A stretch of DNA of 64,000 nt from the NCBI GenBank assembly GCA_028291055.1, contig JAQGIP010000077.1, forward strand, positions 1-64,000. The letters run 5' to 3'. Of this stretch, positions 53,089 to 61,128 are shown piece by piece. Both the position numbers and the translations under genes were made by a program. The notes under the pieces were generated by a model, which ran no database searches, had not been told where the DNA came from, and was given only the letters and a program-made list of their open reading frames with translations. This stretch comes from Caulobacter sp. (GTDB lineage: Bacteria; Pseudomonadota; Alphaproteobacteria; Caulobacterales; Caulobacteraceae). Within the stretch, counting starts at the first letter, position 1, and the number at the start of each line of letters is the position of its first letter.

Positions 53089-53312
53089 AGCGGTCCTCCC
53101 CAGGATCGCCCAAGCGATCCGGCGGGGGAGGTGGCGCGAAGCGCCGGAGGGGCTTACCGATTCGGCGACTATGCGCGTTCTGGTGCAGAGGTTGATGACG
53201 GCACAAGCACAAGCGCCAGAACACGCCCGCCCTTTGATTCGGTAAGCCACTCCGGCCGTTCCGGCCACCTCCCCCGCCGGGCTGCTTGGGCAGCCCTGGG
53301 GAGGACCGCTTT
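53087..53312. repeat. Long palindrome of the CCTCCCC/GGGGAGG family with inner inverted repeat, copy A
   Basis: Arms of about 70 bp run from AAAGCGGTCCTCCCCAGG to the mirrored right end. Within each arm a small stem differs between arms but stays paired: GATCGC-ccaa-GCGATC on the left and GGCTGC-ccaa-GCAGCC on the right; likewise GGCGCgaaGCGCC and GGCCGgaaCGGCC. An inner inverted repeat GTTCTGGTGC/GCGCCAGAAC (53177-53186, 53213-53222) brackets a 26-bp centre. Shared outer and inner parts make it homologous to the element at 57771-57965. It occupies the whole gap between two convergent genes. Confidence 0.88.
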
Positions 53313-54443
53313 CTAGCCGCCGACCCGCACGCTGACCTTCGCCGACAGGCCCGGGCGCAGGCGTTTGACGGCCGGCTGGTTGGGGTCCAGCGCGATGCGG
53401 ACGGGCACGCGCTGGACGATCTTGGTGAAGTTGCCCGTGCCGGGCTCGAAGGGCAGCAGGGCGAATTCGGAGCCGGAGCCGGGGGCGAAGCTCTGCACAT
53501 GGCCGGTGAGCTTCTGGCCGGGCAGGGCGTCGACCTTGATGGTCACGGCCTGGCCCACGACCATGCGCGCGGTCTGGGTCTCCTTGAAGTTGGCGACCAG
53601 GTAGAGGCGGTCGGTGGGGACGACGGTCAGCAGCCGCGTGCCGGGCTGGACGTATTCGCCGACCTCGGCCTGGCGGTCGCCGACGATGCCGGCCATGGGC
53701 GCGCGGATGATGGCGTGGCCGCTGTCCTGGCGGGCGAGATTGAGCGCGGCGTCGGCCTTCAGCTTGCCGGCCCGGGCCTGGGCGACGGCGGCCAGGAGCT
53801 GGGCGCGGCGGGCGGCCACCACATCCATCTGGCGGTGGGCGACGTTCAAGGCCGCGCGGCTCTTGTCGGCGGCGGCGTTGGCGGCCAGCGAGGCGGCGCG
53901 GGCCTGTTCGGCGGAGCGCACCGGGGCCGTGCCGGCGGTGGCCAGGGTCTCGTAGCGGGTACGTTCCTGGCCGCGATAGGTGGCGTCGGCGTCGGCGGCG
54001 CGGATCCCGGTCTCGGCCTCGCCGATCGAGGATTGCGCAAGCGCCTCGTCGGAATCGAGCGCCTTCAGCGCGGCCTCGGCGGAGGCCAGGGCGGCGTCGG
54101 CGGTGGCCACGTCGGCTTGCGCGCCGCTGAGGCGGGCGGCGTATTCCTCATCATCGAGGCGGATCAGCGGCTGGCCGGCGGCGACCCGCTGGTTATCGGC
54201 CACCAGGATCTCGGCGATCAGGCCGCGCACCTTCGGCGCCACGATGGTGCGGTCGGACTTCAGATAGGCGTTGTCGGTGGTCTCCACCGTGTGGGCCAGG
54301 CGCAGGAAGACGTAGCCGCCGATGGCCAGCACCGCCGCTACGCCGAGCGCGATGAAGGCGCGGCCGGGCAGGGCGCGTTTGGCGGGCCTGGCCGGTTTGG
54401 CGTCGCCCAGGTGGGCGGGGGCCTGCAGGGCGTCGACGGTCAT
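53313..54443 (-). CDS. HlyD/EmrA-type membrane fusion protein
   Basis: The 376-residue periplasmic adaptor has a single N-terminal membrane helix (AFIALGVAAVLAIGGYVFL), a split lipoyl/barrel-sandwich domain (TDNAYLKSDRTIVAPKVRG, ADNQRVAAGQPLIRLDD and GDRQAEVGEYVQPGTRLL), a long alpha-hairpin (alanine-rich, residues about 100-215) and a C-terminal beta-barrel. It links an inner-membrane MFS pump to an outer-membrane channel. It is translated after tetR with a four-base overlap, and the pump gene is divergent next to tetR. No outer-membrane channel gene is present in the window. Confidence 0.92.
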   Translation of the reverse strand: MTVDALQAPAHLGDAKPARPAKRALPGRAFIALGVAAVLAIGGYVFLRLAHTVETTDNAYLKSDRTIVAPKVRGLIAEILVADNQRVAAGQPLIRLDDEEYAARLSGAQADVATADAALASAEAALKALDSDEALAQSSIGEAETGIRAADADATYRGQERTRYETLATAGTAPVRSAEQARAASLAANAAADKSRAALNVAHRQMDVVAARRAQLLAAVAQARAGKLKADAALNLARQDSGHAIIRAPMAGIVGDRQAEVGEYVQPGTRLLTVVPTDRLYLVANFKETQTARMVVGQAVTIKVDALPGQKLTGHVQSFAPGSGSEFALLPFEPGTGNFTKIVQRVPVRIALDPNQPAVKRLRPGLSAKVSVRVGG

Positions 54444-55039
54444 CGGGCGGGCTCCTCGGCGACGCCGGCGCGGGCCTTGAGGGCGGCGCGGCTGGCCGCC
54501 AGCAGGCGGTCGGAGTGGATGGGGTCGGCGGTGGCGCGGGCCAGGGTGACGGCGCCGACCATCTCGGCGGTCATGGACAGCGCCAGGGTCTCCAGGTCGT
54601 CCGTGACCGAGGCATCGAGCAGGTTGGTCAGGGCCCGGGCCAGCTGGGCGTGACCGCGGGCGAAGGCGTCGCGGGCGGGGTCGGACAGGCGGGCGATGTC
54701 GGAGCCCAGGGCGGTGAGGATGCAGCCGTCGCCGGGATGATCGCGGTGGCGGCGCGAGACGTAGAAGTCGATGTAGTCGCTGAGCGCGCGGGCGGGCGGC
54801 TTGCCCTCGATCACCGAGAAGTAGCGGGCCTTCATCTCCGCCAGGGCGGCGTCGAGCGCCTCGGCGATCAGGGCCTCGCGAGAGGGGAAGTGGGCATAGA
54901 AGGCGCCGTGGGTGAGGCCGGCCTCGGCCATCACGCCCGCCACGCCGAGCGCCCCGGCGCCGTCACGCTTCAGCGCGCGGGAGGCCACGGCGAGGACGCG
55001 CTCGCGGGTCTTTTCCTTGTGGTCTGGGGCGTAGCGCAT
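54440..55039 (-). CDS. TetR-family transcriptional regulator
   Basis: The 199-residue protein has the N-terminal TetR helix-turn-helix (TRERVLAVASRALKRDGAGA, AEAGLTHGAFYAHFPSREAL) and an alpha-helical ligand domain including RHRDHPGDGCILTALGSDI, a segment typical of the AcrR-like group with a conserved Cys. It most likely represses the adjacent HlyD and MFS genes and itself, and is released by an export substrate. A candidate operator and a TATAAT box lie in the divergent gap. The ATG at 55039 begins MRYAPDHKEKTR. Confidence 0.92.
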   Translation of the reverse strand: MRYAPDHKEKTRERVLAVASRALKRDGAGALGVAGVMAEAGLTHGAFYAHFPSREALIAEALDAALAEMKARYFSVIEGKPPARALSDYIDFYVSRRHRDHPGDGCILTALGSDIARLSDPARDAFARGHAQLARALTNLLDASVTDDLETLALSMTAEMVGAVTLARATADPIHSDRLLAASRAALKARAGVAEEPAR

Positions 55040-55055
55040 GGCCGTTCCGCTTTTG

Positions 55056-55075
55056 TATGACGAGTATCATATAAT
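55056..55075. promoter_or_regulatory. Candidate TetR operator overlapping a TATAAT -10 box
   Basis: The short AT-rich island in the 98-bp divergent gap contains TATGAcgagtaTCATA, a 5-bp inverted repeat with 6-bp centre (55056-55071), and TATAAT at 55070-55075 reading towards the MFS gene. A repressor bound here would block both directions, the usual plan for tetR-efflux pairs. No good -35 partner at 17 bp was seen. Confidence 0.5.
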
Positions 55076-55137
55076 GGCTTGGCGACAGCTCCAAGGGCCA
55101 CTAGATTGTTTTTAGCAACTTTCTTTTGAGGCCCGCC

Positions 55138-56721
55138 TTGGCCGACATCGCCCTGCCCGCCACGCCGATCCCCGCCGCCAGGCGGCTGTCGGAACGCGCC
55201 AAGCTGATCCTGTTCGGGGTGATGGCCTTCGGCCAGTTCATGGCCCTGCTCGACATCCAGATCGTGGCGGCCTCGCTGAACAACATCCAGGCGGGGCTGA
55301 ACGCCGGGCCGGAGGAGATCTCCTGGGTGCAGACGGCCTATCTGATGGCGGAGATCGTGATGATCCCGCTGTCGGGCTTCCTGTCGCAGGCGTTGTCGAC
55401 GCGGTGGCTGTTCGCGGGGTCGGCGGCGCTGTTCACGATCGCCTCGATGGCCTGTGGTTTCGCCTGGGACATCCACTCGATGATCTTCTTCCGGGCCATC
55501 CAGGGGTTCGTCGGCGGGGCGATGATCCCGACGGTGTTTTCCGCCGGCTTTTCGATGTTCGAGGGCAAGAAGGCGGCGATGATCCCGGCCATATTGGGCA
55601 TGGTCTCGACGCTGGCGCCCACGCTGGGCCCGACGGTGGGCGGCTGGATCACGGGCGTGGCGGACTGGCGCTGGCTGTTCTTCATGAACGTGGGGCCAGG
55701 CATCGTGATCACCATCCTGGTGCCGATCCTGGGCAAGATCGACGACGCCAATCCGGCCATGCTGAAGAAGATCGACTGGGCCCATCTGGTGGGATTGGCG
55801 CTGTGCCTGGGGTCGTTCCAGTACATGCTGGAGCAGGGGCCGCAGCATGAGTGGTTCAACGATGTGGGCGTGACGACATCGGCCTGGCTGGCGCTGGTGG
55901 GGCTGCTGCTATTCCTGGAGCGATCTTTCTTTTCCAAGTTCCCGCTGGTCAAGCTGTCGGCCTTCAAGCGGCCGACCTTCGCGCTGGCCTGCGCCTTCAA
56001 CGTGGTGATCGGGTTCGGGCTGTATGGCGCGACCTATATGATGCCGATCTTCCTGGGCCGGGTGCGGGGCTATGACAGCCTGGAGATCGGCACCACGGTG
56101 TTCGTCACCGGGGTGGCCATGTTCTTCTCCGCCCCCCTGGCGGCGCGCGCGACGATGTTCGTGGACCAGCGCATCGTCATCGGAGCCGGCTTCACCCTGT
56201 TTGCGCTCGGCCTATGGCTGACCTCGGCGATCGGGCCGGAGTGGGGGTTCTGGCAGCTGTTCATCCCGCAGGTGGTGCGGGGCTTTTCCATCCTGCTGTG
56301 CATCGTCCCCTCGGTCAGCATGGCGCTGGGCGGGCTGTCGGGGCCGGACCTTCGCTATGGGTCGGGGCTGTTCAATCTGACGCGCAACCTGGGCGGAGCC
56401 ATCGGCATCGCCCTGGCCAACACCTGGCTGGCGGACGGGGCGCGCTCGCACTTCCTGCGGCTGTCGGAGGGCATGGGCCAGGCGGCCCAGGCGGGGGGCG
56501 AGATGCTGCAGGGGCTGGCCGCCCAGATGCCCACCGTCGATCCGGTGCGCGCCCTGGAGATGGCTCAGAGCGAGATGGGCCGGGTGGTCGGGCGCCAGGC
56601 GCTGACCCTGGCCTTCGACGACGTGTTCCGGATGATGGCCTTCCTGTTCCTGGGCGGCTTGCTGCTGATCCCCTTCGCGGAGAAGACCCAGCTGCGGGAC
56701 GGGCCCGTCTCCGAACACTGA
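55138..56721 (+). CDS. DHA2-family MFS drug efflux transporter (EmrB/QacA type)
   Basis: The transporter of about 527 residues has 14 predicted helices and DHA2 signatures: GQFMALLDIQIVAASLNNI near the start (motif D1), EISWVQTAYLMAEIVMIPLSG, FFRAIQGFVGGAMIPTVFS, and TLGPTVGGWI (motif C). It would pump lipophilic drugs or acids through the HlyD adaptor and an outer-membrane channel. The frame opens at TTG 55126; a TTG at 55138 has GAGG six bases before it and is preferred, although neither is certain. It is divergent from tetR-hlyD and is followed by the oxygenase gene 83 bp later. Confidence 0.92.
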   Translation: MADIALPATPIPAARRLSERAKLILFGVMAFGQFMALLDIQIVAASLNNIQAGLNAGPEEISWVQTAYLMAEIVMIPLSGFLSQALSTRWLFAGSAALFTIASMACGFAWDIHSMIFFRAIQGFVGGAMIPTVFSAGFSMFEGKKAAMIPAILGMVSTLAPTLGPTVGGWITGVADWRWLFFMNVGPGIVITILVPILGKIDDANPAMLKKIDWAHLVGLALCLGSFQYMLEQGPQHEWFNDVGVTTSAWLALVGLLLFLERSFFSKFPLVKLSAFKRPTFALACAFNVVIGFGLYGATYMMPIFLGRVRGYDSLEIGTTVFVTGVAMFFSAPLAARATMFVDQRIVIGAGFTLFALGLWLTSAIGPEWGFWQLFIPQVVRGFSILLCIVPSVSMALGGLSGPDLRYGSGLFNLTRNLGGAIGIALANTWLADGARSHFLRLSEGMGQAAQAGGEMLQGLAAQMPTVDPVRALEMAQSEMGRVVGRQALTLAFDDVFRMMAFLFLGGLLLIPFAEKTQLRDGPVSEH

Positions 56722-56804
56722 CTGCGAACATCGAGGCGAGATTTTATTTCCGGGAGCGCTTGGGTGTAGAAGGTCTGTCCAAGACCATTCCGGAGCTTTC
56801 GTCC

Positions 56805-57764
56805 GTGTCCCAGGCCGCCACCGCCACCCCCACCAAGCCCGGCATCCAGCCGGTGTCCTTCCTGCGCTATGAGACCGATTTCGAAGGCTTTTCGCGCGAT
56901 CTGGGCGACAGCTTCCGCCGCTACGGCTTCGCGGTCATCTCCGACCACGACCTGGCGCAGGACAAGATCGACGAGGCCATCGACGACACCAAGGCCTTCT
57001 TCGCCCTGCCGGAAGCGACCAAGCTGGAGTACGTCGTCGGCAAGGGCGGCCAGCGCGGCTACATCCCCTTCGGCATCGAGACGGCCAAGGGCGCGACCCA
57101 GTCGGACCTGAAGGAATTCTGGCATATCGGCCGCGAGCTGCCGCCGGGCCACCCCTTCCGCGCCACCATGCCCGACAATGTCTGGCCGACCGAGCCGGCC
57201 GGCTTCCACATCCACCTGGCCTGGCTGTACGGCGCGCTCGATCATCTGGGCGTGCGGGTGCTGCAGGCGATTTCCCACTACCTGGGCCTGCCGCGCCATC
57301 AGCTGGACGAGGCGGTCAAGGACGGCAATTCGGTGCTGCGCCTGCTGCACTATCCGCCGGTGCCGCTGGACGCCACGGGCGTGCGGGCCGGGGCGCATGA
57401 GGACATCAACACCATCACCCTGCTGCTGGGCGCCGAAGAAGCGGGCCTTGAGGTCAAGGATCGCGACGGCGAGTGGCTGCCGATCAATCCGCCGCCGGGC
57501 TCGGTGGTCTGCAACATCGGCGACATGCTGCAGCGCGCGGTCAATCACGTGCTGCCCTCGACCAGCCACCGGGTGGTCAATCCGCCGCCGGAGCGCCGGG
57601 GCGTGCCGCGCTATTCCACGCCCTTCTTCCTGCACTTCGCGCCGGACTATGTGATCAAGACCCTGCCGGGCACGACCAGCGCCGAGAACCCCGACCGCTA
57701 TCCCGAGCCGATCACCGCCGACGACTTCCTGATGCAGCGGCTGCGCGAGATCAAACTCCTCTGA
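56805..57764 (+). CDS. 2-oxoglutarate/Fe(II)-dependent oxygenase (isopenicillin N synthase-like)
   Basis: The 319-residue enzyme is a non-haem iron oxygenase of the IPNS/plant DIOX group. It has the N-terminal fold helix (FRRYGFAVISDHDLAQDKID), RGYIPFGIETAKG, the iron ligands H198 and D200 in AGAHEDINTI, and H255 in PSTSHRVVNPP, followed by the 2OG-binding Arg-x-Ser in GVPRYSTPFFLHF. Substrate is unknown; bacterial relatives outside biosynthetic clusters are mostly uncharacterised. A GTG at 56805 is used, nine bases after GGAG, because the open frame further upstream overlaps the transporter. It follows the MFS gene with 83 bp between. Confidence 0.88.
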   Translation: MSQAATATPTKPGIQPVSFLRYETDFEGFSRDLGDSFRRYGFAVISDHDLAQDKIDEAIDDTKAFFALPEATKLEYVVGKGGQRGYIPFGIETAKGATQSDLKEFWHIGRELPPGHPFRATMPDNVWPTEPAGFHIHLAWLYGALDHLGVRVLQAISHYLGLPRHQLDEAVKDGNSVLRLLHYPPVPLDATGVRAGAHEDINTITLLLGAEEAGLEVKDRDGEWLPINPPPGSVVCNIGDMLQRAVNHVLPSTSHRVVNPPPERRGVPRYSTPFFLHFAPDYVIKTLPGTTSAENPDRYPEPITADDFLMQRLREIKLL

Positions 57765-57770
57765 CAGTCG

Positions 57771-57965
57771 TCCTCCCCAGGCGAGCCTGCAGCGAGCCGG
57801 TTGGGGCGGTCCTCCCGAAGGGAGGGGAGGGGTTTACTGGGCTGGCGACTATTCGCGTTCTGGCGCGGGGGTTTGTGCCGTCACCATTGCAGGCGCCAGA
57901 ACACGCCACCCTTTGACTCGGTAAACCCCTCCCCCGCCGGGTCGCTTGGGCGACCCTGGGGAGGA
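57771..57965. repeat. Long palindrome of the CCTCCCC/GGGGAGG family with inner inverted repeat, copy B
   Basis: The ends TCCTCCCCAG and CTGGGGAGGA are inverted copies. The inner repeat GTTCTGGCGC/GCGCCAGAAC (57857-57866, 57893-57902) and flanks GGCGACTAT, ACACGCC and CCCTTTGA.TCGGTAA match copy A at 53087-53312. The 26-bp centre has the same length, but its best block TTGTGCCGTCA is in the opposite orientation to copy A. It fills most of the 282-bp gap before the histidine kinase. Confidence 0.85.
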
Positions 57966-58046
57966 TGGTTTGAGTGCGACATTCTGGCGCCGAATTTTAA
58001 CCGGCCGGGGTCACAGTGTTCTTCGAATTCTCGGGGGACACCTAGG

Positions 58047-60497
58047 ATGGCGACGGACGGTTCCGCGCGCATCGCCGAAATCCGCTCGCTGGACCTGGCG
58101 GCCCTGCGGCCCACCCTGGAGCGGGTGGTGCGCCTCGCCAAGGTGCTGGCCGACGCGCCGGTGGCCTATGTCACCCTGGTGGACGACAGCGAGGTCTGGC
58201 AGTCGGGCGTGCCCGGCCAGCCGGAAGGCCTGTTCTCCTACGTCTCCTCCACCAGCCGCCTGATCGTCGAGGCCGGCGCGCCCATGTGGATCGACGACTT
58301 CGCCCGCGATCACCCGGACCATCCCTGGGTGGTGGCCGAGCCGTTCCAGCGCTTCTATTGCGGCGTGCCGATCAAGGTCAGCGAGAGCATGACCATCGGC
58401 GCGCTCTGCGTCAGCGGCCATGTGGCCCGCGACCTCGACGGCGAGGCCATCGCCCGGCTGACCGACCTGGCGGCCCTGCTGGCCGATGAGATCGAGCATG
58501 CGCGCACCGAGCGCGCCGCCGTCGCCGCCCGCGCCGAAGCCCGCGCGGCGGCCGCCCTGACCGAGGTCATCGCCCGTTCGGCGCCCCTGGCGCTGGCCAC
58601 CGTCGACCTCGACCTGCGCATCATGCAGGTCAACGACCGCTGGTGCCGGGACATCGGCCTGGCGCGCGAGGAGGCCTTGGGGCGCACGCTCGCGGAACTG
58701 TTCCCGGCGGCCTATCCCGCCCTGGCGCCGGCCTATGCCCGCAGCCTGGCCGGCGAGATCATCTGGACCGACCGGGTGAAGATCGCCCTGCCCGACGGCC
58801 GCGAACAGTGGGCCCGCGCCGAGGTGGCGCCCTGGCGCGACGCCGACGGCGTGATCTGCGGCCTGCTGCTGATGAGCCACGACATCAGCGACATGGTGGA
58901 GTCCCTGCAGCGGGCCGAGCGGTCGGAGAAGCGGCTGCAGATGGCCCTCGAGATCGCCGACGTGCTGGTCTACGAGGTCGATTACCGGACCAAGACCCTG
59001 CAGGTGGACGGCGCCCAGGACACCTTCTTCGACAACACCATCACCTTCGACACCATCGCCCGCGACATCTGGATCACCGTGCACCCCGACGACCGGGGCC
59101 CGGCCATTGCCCTGTGGGACGAGCGGATGAAGGAGGGCAGGCCCTTCCGCACCGAATACCGGATGGTCAATCCGGACGGATCGGGCGAGCCCCTGTGGGC
59201 CTTCTCGGCGGCCGAACTGATCATCGGCGAGGACGGCCGCGTCGACCGGCTGTTGGGCACGCTGAAGAACATCACCGAGCGGCGCCAGTCCGAGGAGACG
59301 GTGGCCGCCGCCCGCGACGCGGCCGAGGCCGCCAACCGCGCCAAGAGCGAGTTCCTGGCCAATATGAGCCACGAGATCCGCACGCCCCTGAACGGGGTGA
59401 TGGGGGTGGCCTCGGCCCTGGCCCGCACCGCGCTCAGCGGGCCTCAGACCGAAATGGTCGGCCTGATCGAGACCTCGGCCCAGACCCTGGAGATGCTGCT
59501 CAGCGACGTGCTGGACCTGGCCCGCATCGAGAGCGGCCGCCTGGAGCTGAAGCCCGAGCCCTTCGACCTGGAGGCCTGCGTCCATTCGGTGACCGCGCTG
59601 TTCGAGCCGGGCGCCCGCGCCAAGGGGCTGGACTTCGCCGTGGAGATCGCGGCCGAGGCCCGGGGCGCCTTCCTGGGCGACGCCGCGCGGATCCGCCAGA
59701 TCCTCTCCAACCTGCTGTCCAACGCCGCCAAGTTCACCGCCGAGGGGCGGCTGACGCTGAGCGCGAAGGCGGACGGCGAGCGCCTGAGCCTGTCGGTCAC
59801 CGACACCGGCATCGGCTTCGACGCCGAGACCAAGGCGCGGCTGTTCGAGCGTTTCGAACAGGCCGACGGCTCCATCACCCGGCGCTATGGCGGCACCGGC
59901 CTGGGCCTGGCCATCTCGCGGTCGCTGGCGGACGCCATGGGCGGGACGCTGGAGGCGCAATCGCAGGCCGGAAAGGGCGCGACCTTCACCCTGACCCTCG
60001 CCCTGCCCCGCTGCGAGGGCGCGGTGGCCGCCCCCGCCGAGCCCAGCGAAGCCGCCGCCGGCGATATGGAAGGGCTGGCTGGCCCTTCGGGCCGGCTGCT
60101 GCGCGTGCTGCTGGCCGAGGATCATGCGATCAACCGCCGCGTGGTCGAGCTGATCCTGGGCGCCGCCGGCGCCGACCTGACCTGCGTGGAGAACGGCGCC
60201 CTGGCGGTGGAGGCCGCCGCTGATGGCCGTTTCGACCTGATCCTCATGGACATGCAGATGCCGGTGATGGACGGCCTGACCGCCATCCGCACGATCCGCG
60301 CCACTGAGCGCGCGGCGGGCGCCGCGCGCACCCCGATCCATGCGCTGTCGGCCAACGCCATGCCCGAGCATGTGGCCGCCTCGATGGCGGCCGGAGCCGA
60401 CGGGCATCTGACCAAGCCGATCTCGGCGGATGCGCTGCTGGCGGTGGCCAATGGCGTGGGCGCTTTCGAGCCTGACGCGGAAGCGCTCAGCGCCTAG
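58047..60497 (+). CDS. Hybrid sensor histidine kinase with GAF, two PAS and a receiver domain
   Basis: The 816-residue soluble kinase has no membrane helix. In order it has a GAF-type sensor (about 15-165; [34 protein letters not shown]), two PAS domains (about 175-300 and 310-430; [39 protein letters not shown]), a HisKA dimerisation domain with phospho-acceptor H442 in [15 protein letters not shown], a HATPase ([29 protein letters not shown]) and a C-terminal receiver with D735 in [12 protein letters not shown] and the lysine in TKPIS. A separate Hpt protein is expected downstream but is not nearby. The ATG at 58047 starts the GAF region. The stimulus is unknown. Confidence 0.95.
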   Translation: MATDGSARIAEIRSLDLAALRPTLERVVRLAKVLADAPVAYVTLVDDSEVWQSGVPGQPEGLFSYVSSTSRLIVEAGAPMWIDDFARDHPDHPWVVAEPFQRFYCGVPIKVSESMTIGALCVSGHVARDLDGEAIARLTDLAALLADEIEHARTERAAVAARAEARAAAALTEVIARSAPLALATVDLDLRIMQVNDRWCRDIGLAREEALGRTLAELFPAAYPALAPAYARSLAGEIIWTDRVKIALPDGREQWARAEVAPWRDADGVICGLLLMSHDISDMVESLQRAERSEKRLQMALEIADVLVYEVDYRTKTLQVDGAQDTFFDNTITFDTIARDIWITVHPDDRGPAIALWDERMKEGRPFRTEYRMVNPDGSGEPLWAFSAAELIIGEDGRVDRLLGTLKNITERRQSEETVAAARDAAEAANRAKSEFLANMSHEIRTPLNGVMGVASALARTALSGPQTEMVGLIETSAQTLEMLLSDVLDLARIESGRLELKPEPFDLEACVHSVTALFEPGARAKGLDFAVEIAAEARGAFLGDAARIRQILSNLLSNAAKFTAEGRLTLSAKADGERLSLSVTDTGIGFDAETKARLFERFEQADGSITRRYGGTGLGLAISRSLADAMGGTLEAQSQAGKGATFTLTLALPRCEGAVAAPAEPSEAAAGDMEGLAGPSGRLLRVLLAEDHAINRRVVELILGAAGADLTCVENGALAVEAAADGRFDLILMDMQMPVMDGLTAIRTIRATERAAGAARTPIHALSANAMPEHVAASMAAGADGHLTKPISADALLAVANGVGAFEPDAEALSA

Positions 60498-60534
60498 TCG
60501 CGGAAGCGCGCTGTCGTATCACGGCCGCAAGATC

Positions 60535-60684
60535 GACCACGAAGGCACGAAGGACACGAAGTTCACGAAGAAGAGGGGGTGTTCGAGCCTTCCAAATCTC
60601 TATCGCCCGCAAGGCGGGCATGGTTCACGCCAGAGCACGCTTGAGCCTGCGCGACCCCTTCGTGATCTTCGTGCCTTCGTGGTC
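60535..60684. repeat. CACGAAGG inverted-repeat element, copy 2
   Basis: The left arm GACCACGAAGGCACGAAGG and right arm CTTCGTGCCTTCGTGGTC enclose an unrelated centre of about 100 bp. Both arms match copy 1 at 34378-34505. It lies in the 245-bp gap after the histidine kinase; the rest of that gap shows nothing recognisable. Confidence 0.85.
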
Positions 60685-60742
60685 CGACTTTGGGAGGCAT
60701 CCGCCACCATCGGCGTGGCGGTCAGAGGCTTGGCAGATGGCC

Positions 60743-61015
60743 CTACCCCTCGCGTCCGCCTCGGCCCCTGTGGCCCTTGGTCATGGGGTCCGGGCGCTTG
60801 GGCGGCTTCCAGTCCTTGGGCGGGAGGTGGTCGGACTGGTCCGTGCCCAAACCCATCTTCCCGGGAACCTGGCGGCGCAGGCGGCTGCCAGGCAGCAGGG
60901 TGGCCTCGTCGCCGCCGAGCGCCCGAAGCTGGTCGCGCAGGTCGGCGGCGCGTTCGTAGTCCTCGGCGTCGATGGCCTGGGCCATGCGGGCCTGCAGGGT
61001 TGGGATGTCGCTCAT
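60743..61015 (-). CDS. Small UVR-motif (UvrB/UvrC-like) protein
   Basis: The 90-residue protein has a UVR motif, QARMAQAIDAEDYERAADL followed by RDQLRAL, the coiled-coil element by which UvrB and UvrC meet; it also occurs in ClpC and in stand-alone regulators. After it comes a basic Pro/Lys/Gly-rich tail (PKDWKPPKRPDPMTKG) with no known fold. The ATG at 61015 (MSDIPTLQARM) directly precedes the motif. A stand-alone UVR protein could act as an adaptor, but no partner is encoded nearby. Confidence 0.75.
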   Translation of the reverse strand: MSDIPTLQARMAQAIDAEDYERAADLRDQLRALGGDEATLLPGSRLRRQVPGKMGLGTDQSDHLPPKDWKPPKRPDPMTKGHRGRGGREG

Positions 61016-61064
61016 CCGGCGATAACGCGCGAAGCGCCAAGCGGTCGCCGATGCGTGACACCGC

Positions 61065-61104
61065 CCTCCCCCCAAACGCCCGGCGGGGCCGGGCTGTGGG
61101 GAGG
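61065..61104. repeat. Single CCTCCCC...GGGGAGG hairpin arm
   Basis: CCTCCCC and GGGGAGG enclose a nested GCCCGGC..GCCGGGC stem, matching one arm of the long palindromes elsewhere. It lies in the short gap between the UVR protein and the TadG-like gene and may act as a transcription stop for the latter. Confidence 0.6.
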
Positions 61105-61128
61105 CTGGCCAGGGGCGGGCGCGCTAGT

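Noticed and set aside
53313-60497. Possible biosynthetic cluster from the efflux genes, the 2OG oxygenase and the hybrid kinase
   Set aside because: No core biosynthetic enzyme is present, and long palindromes separate the oxygenase from the kinase and the efflux genes from kefC; adjacency alone is not enough.
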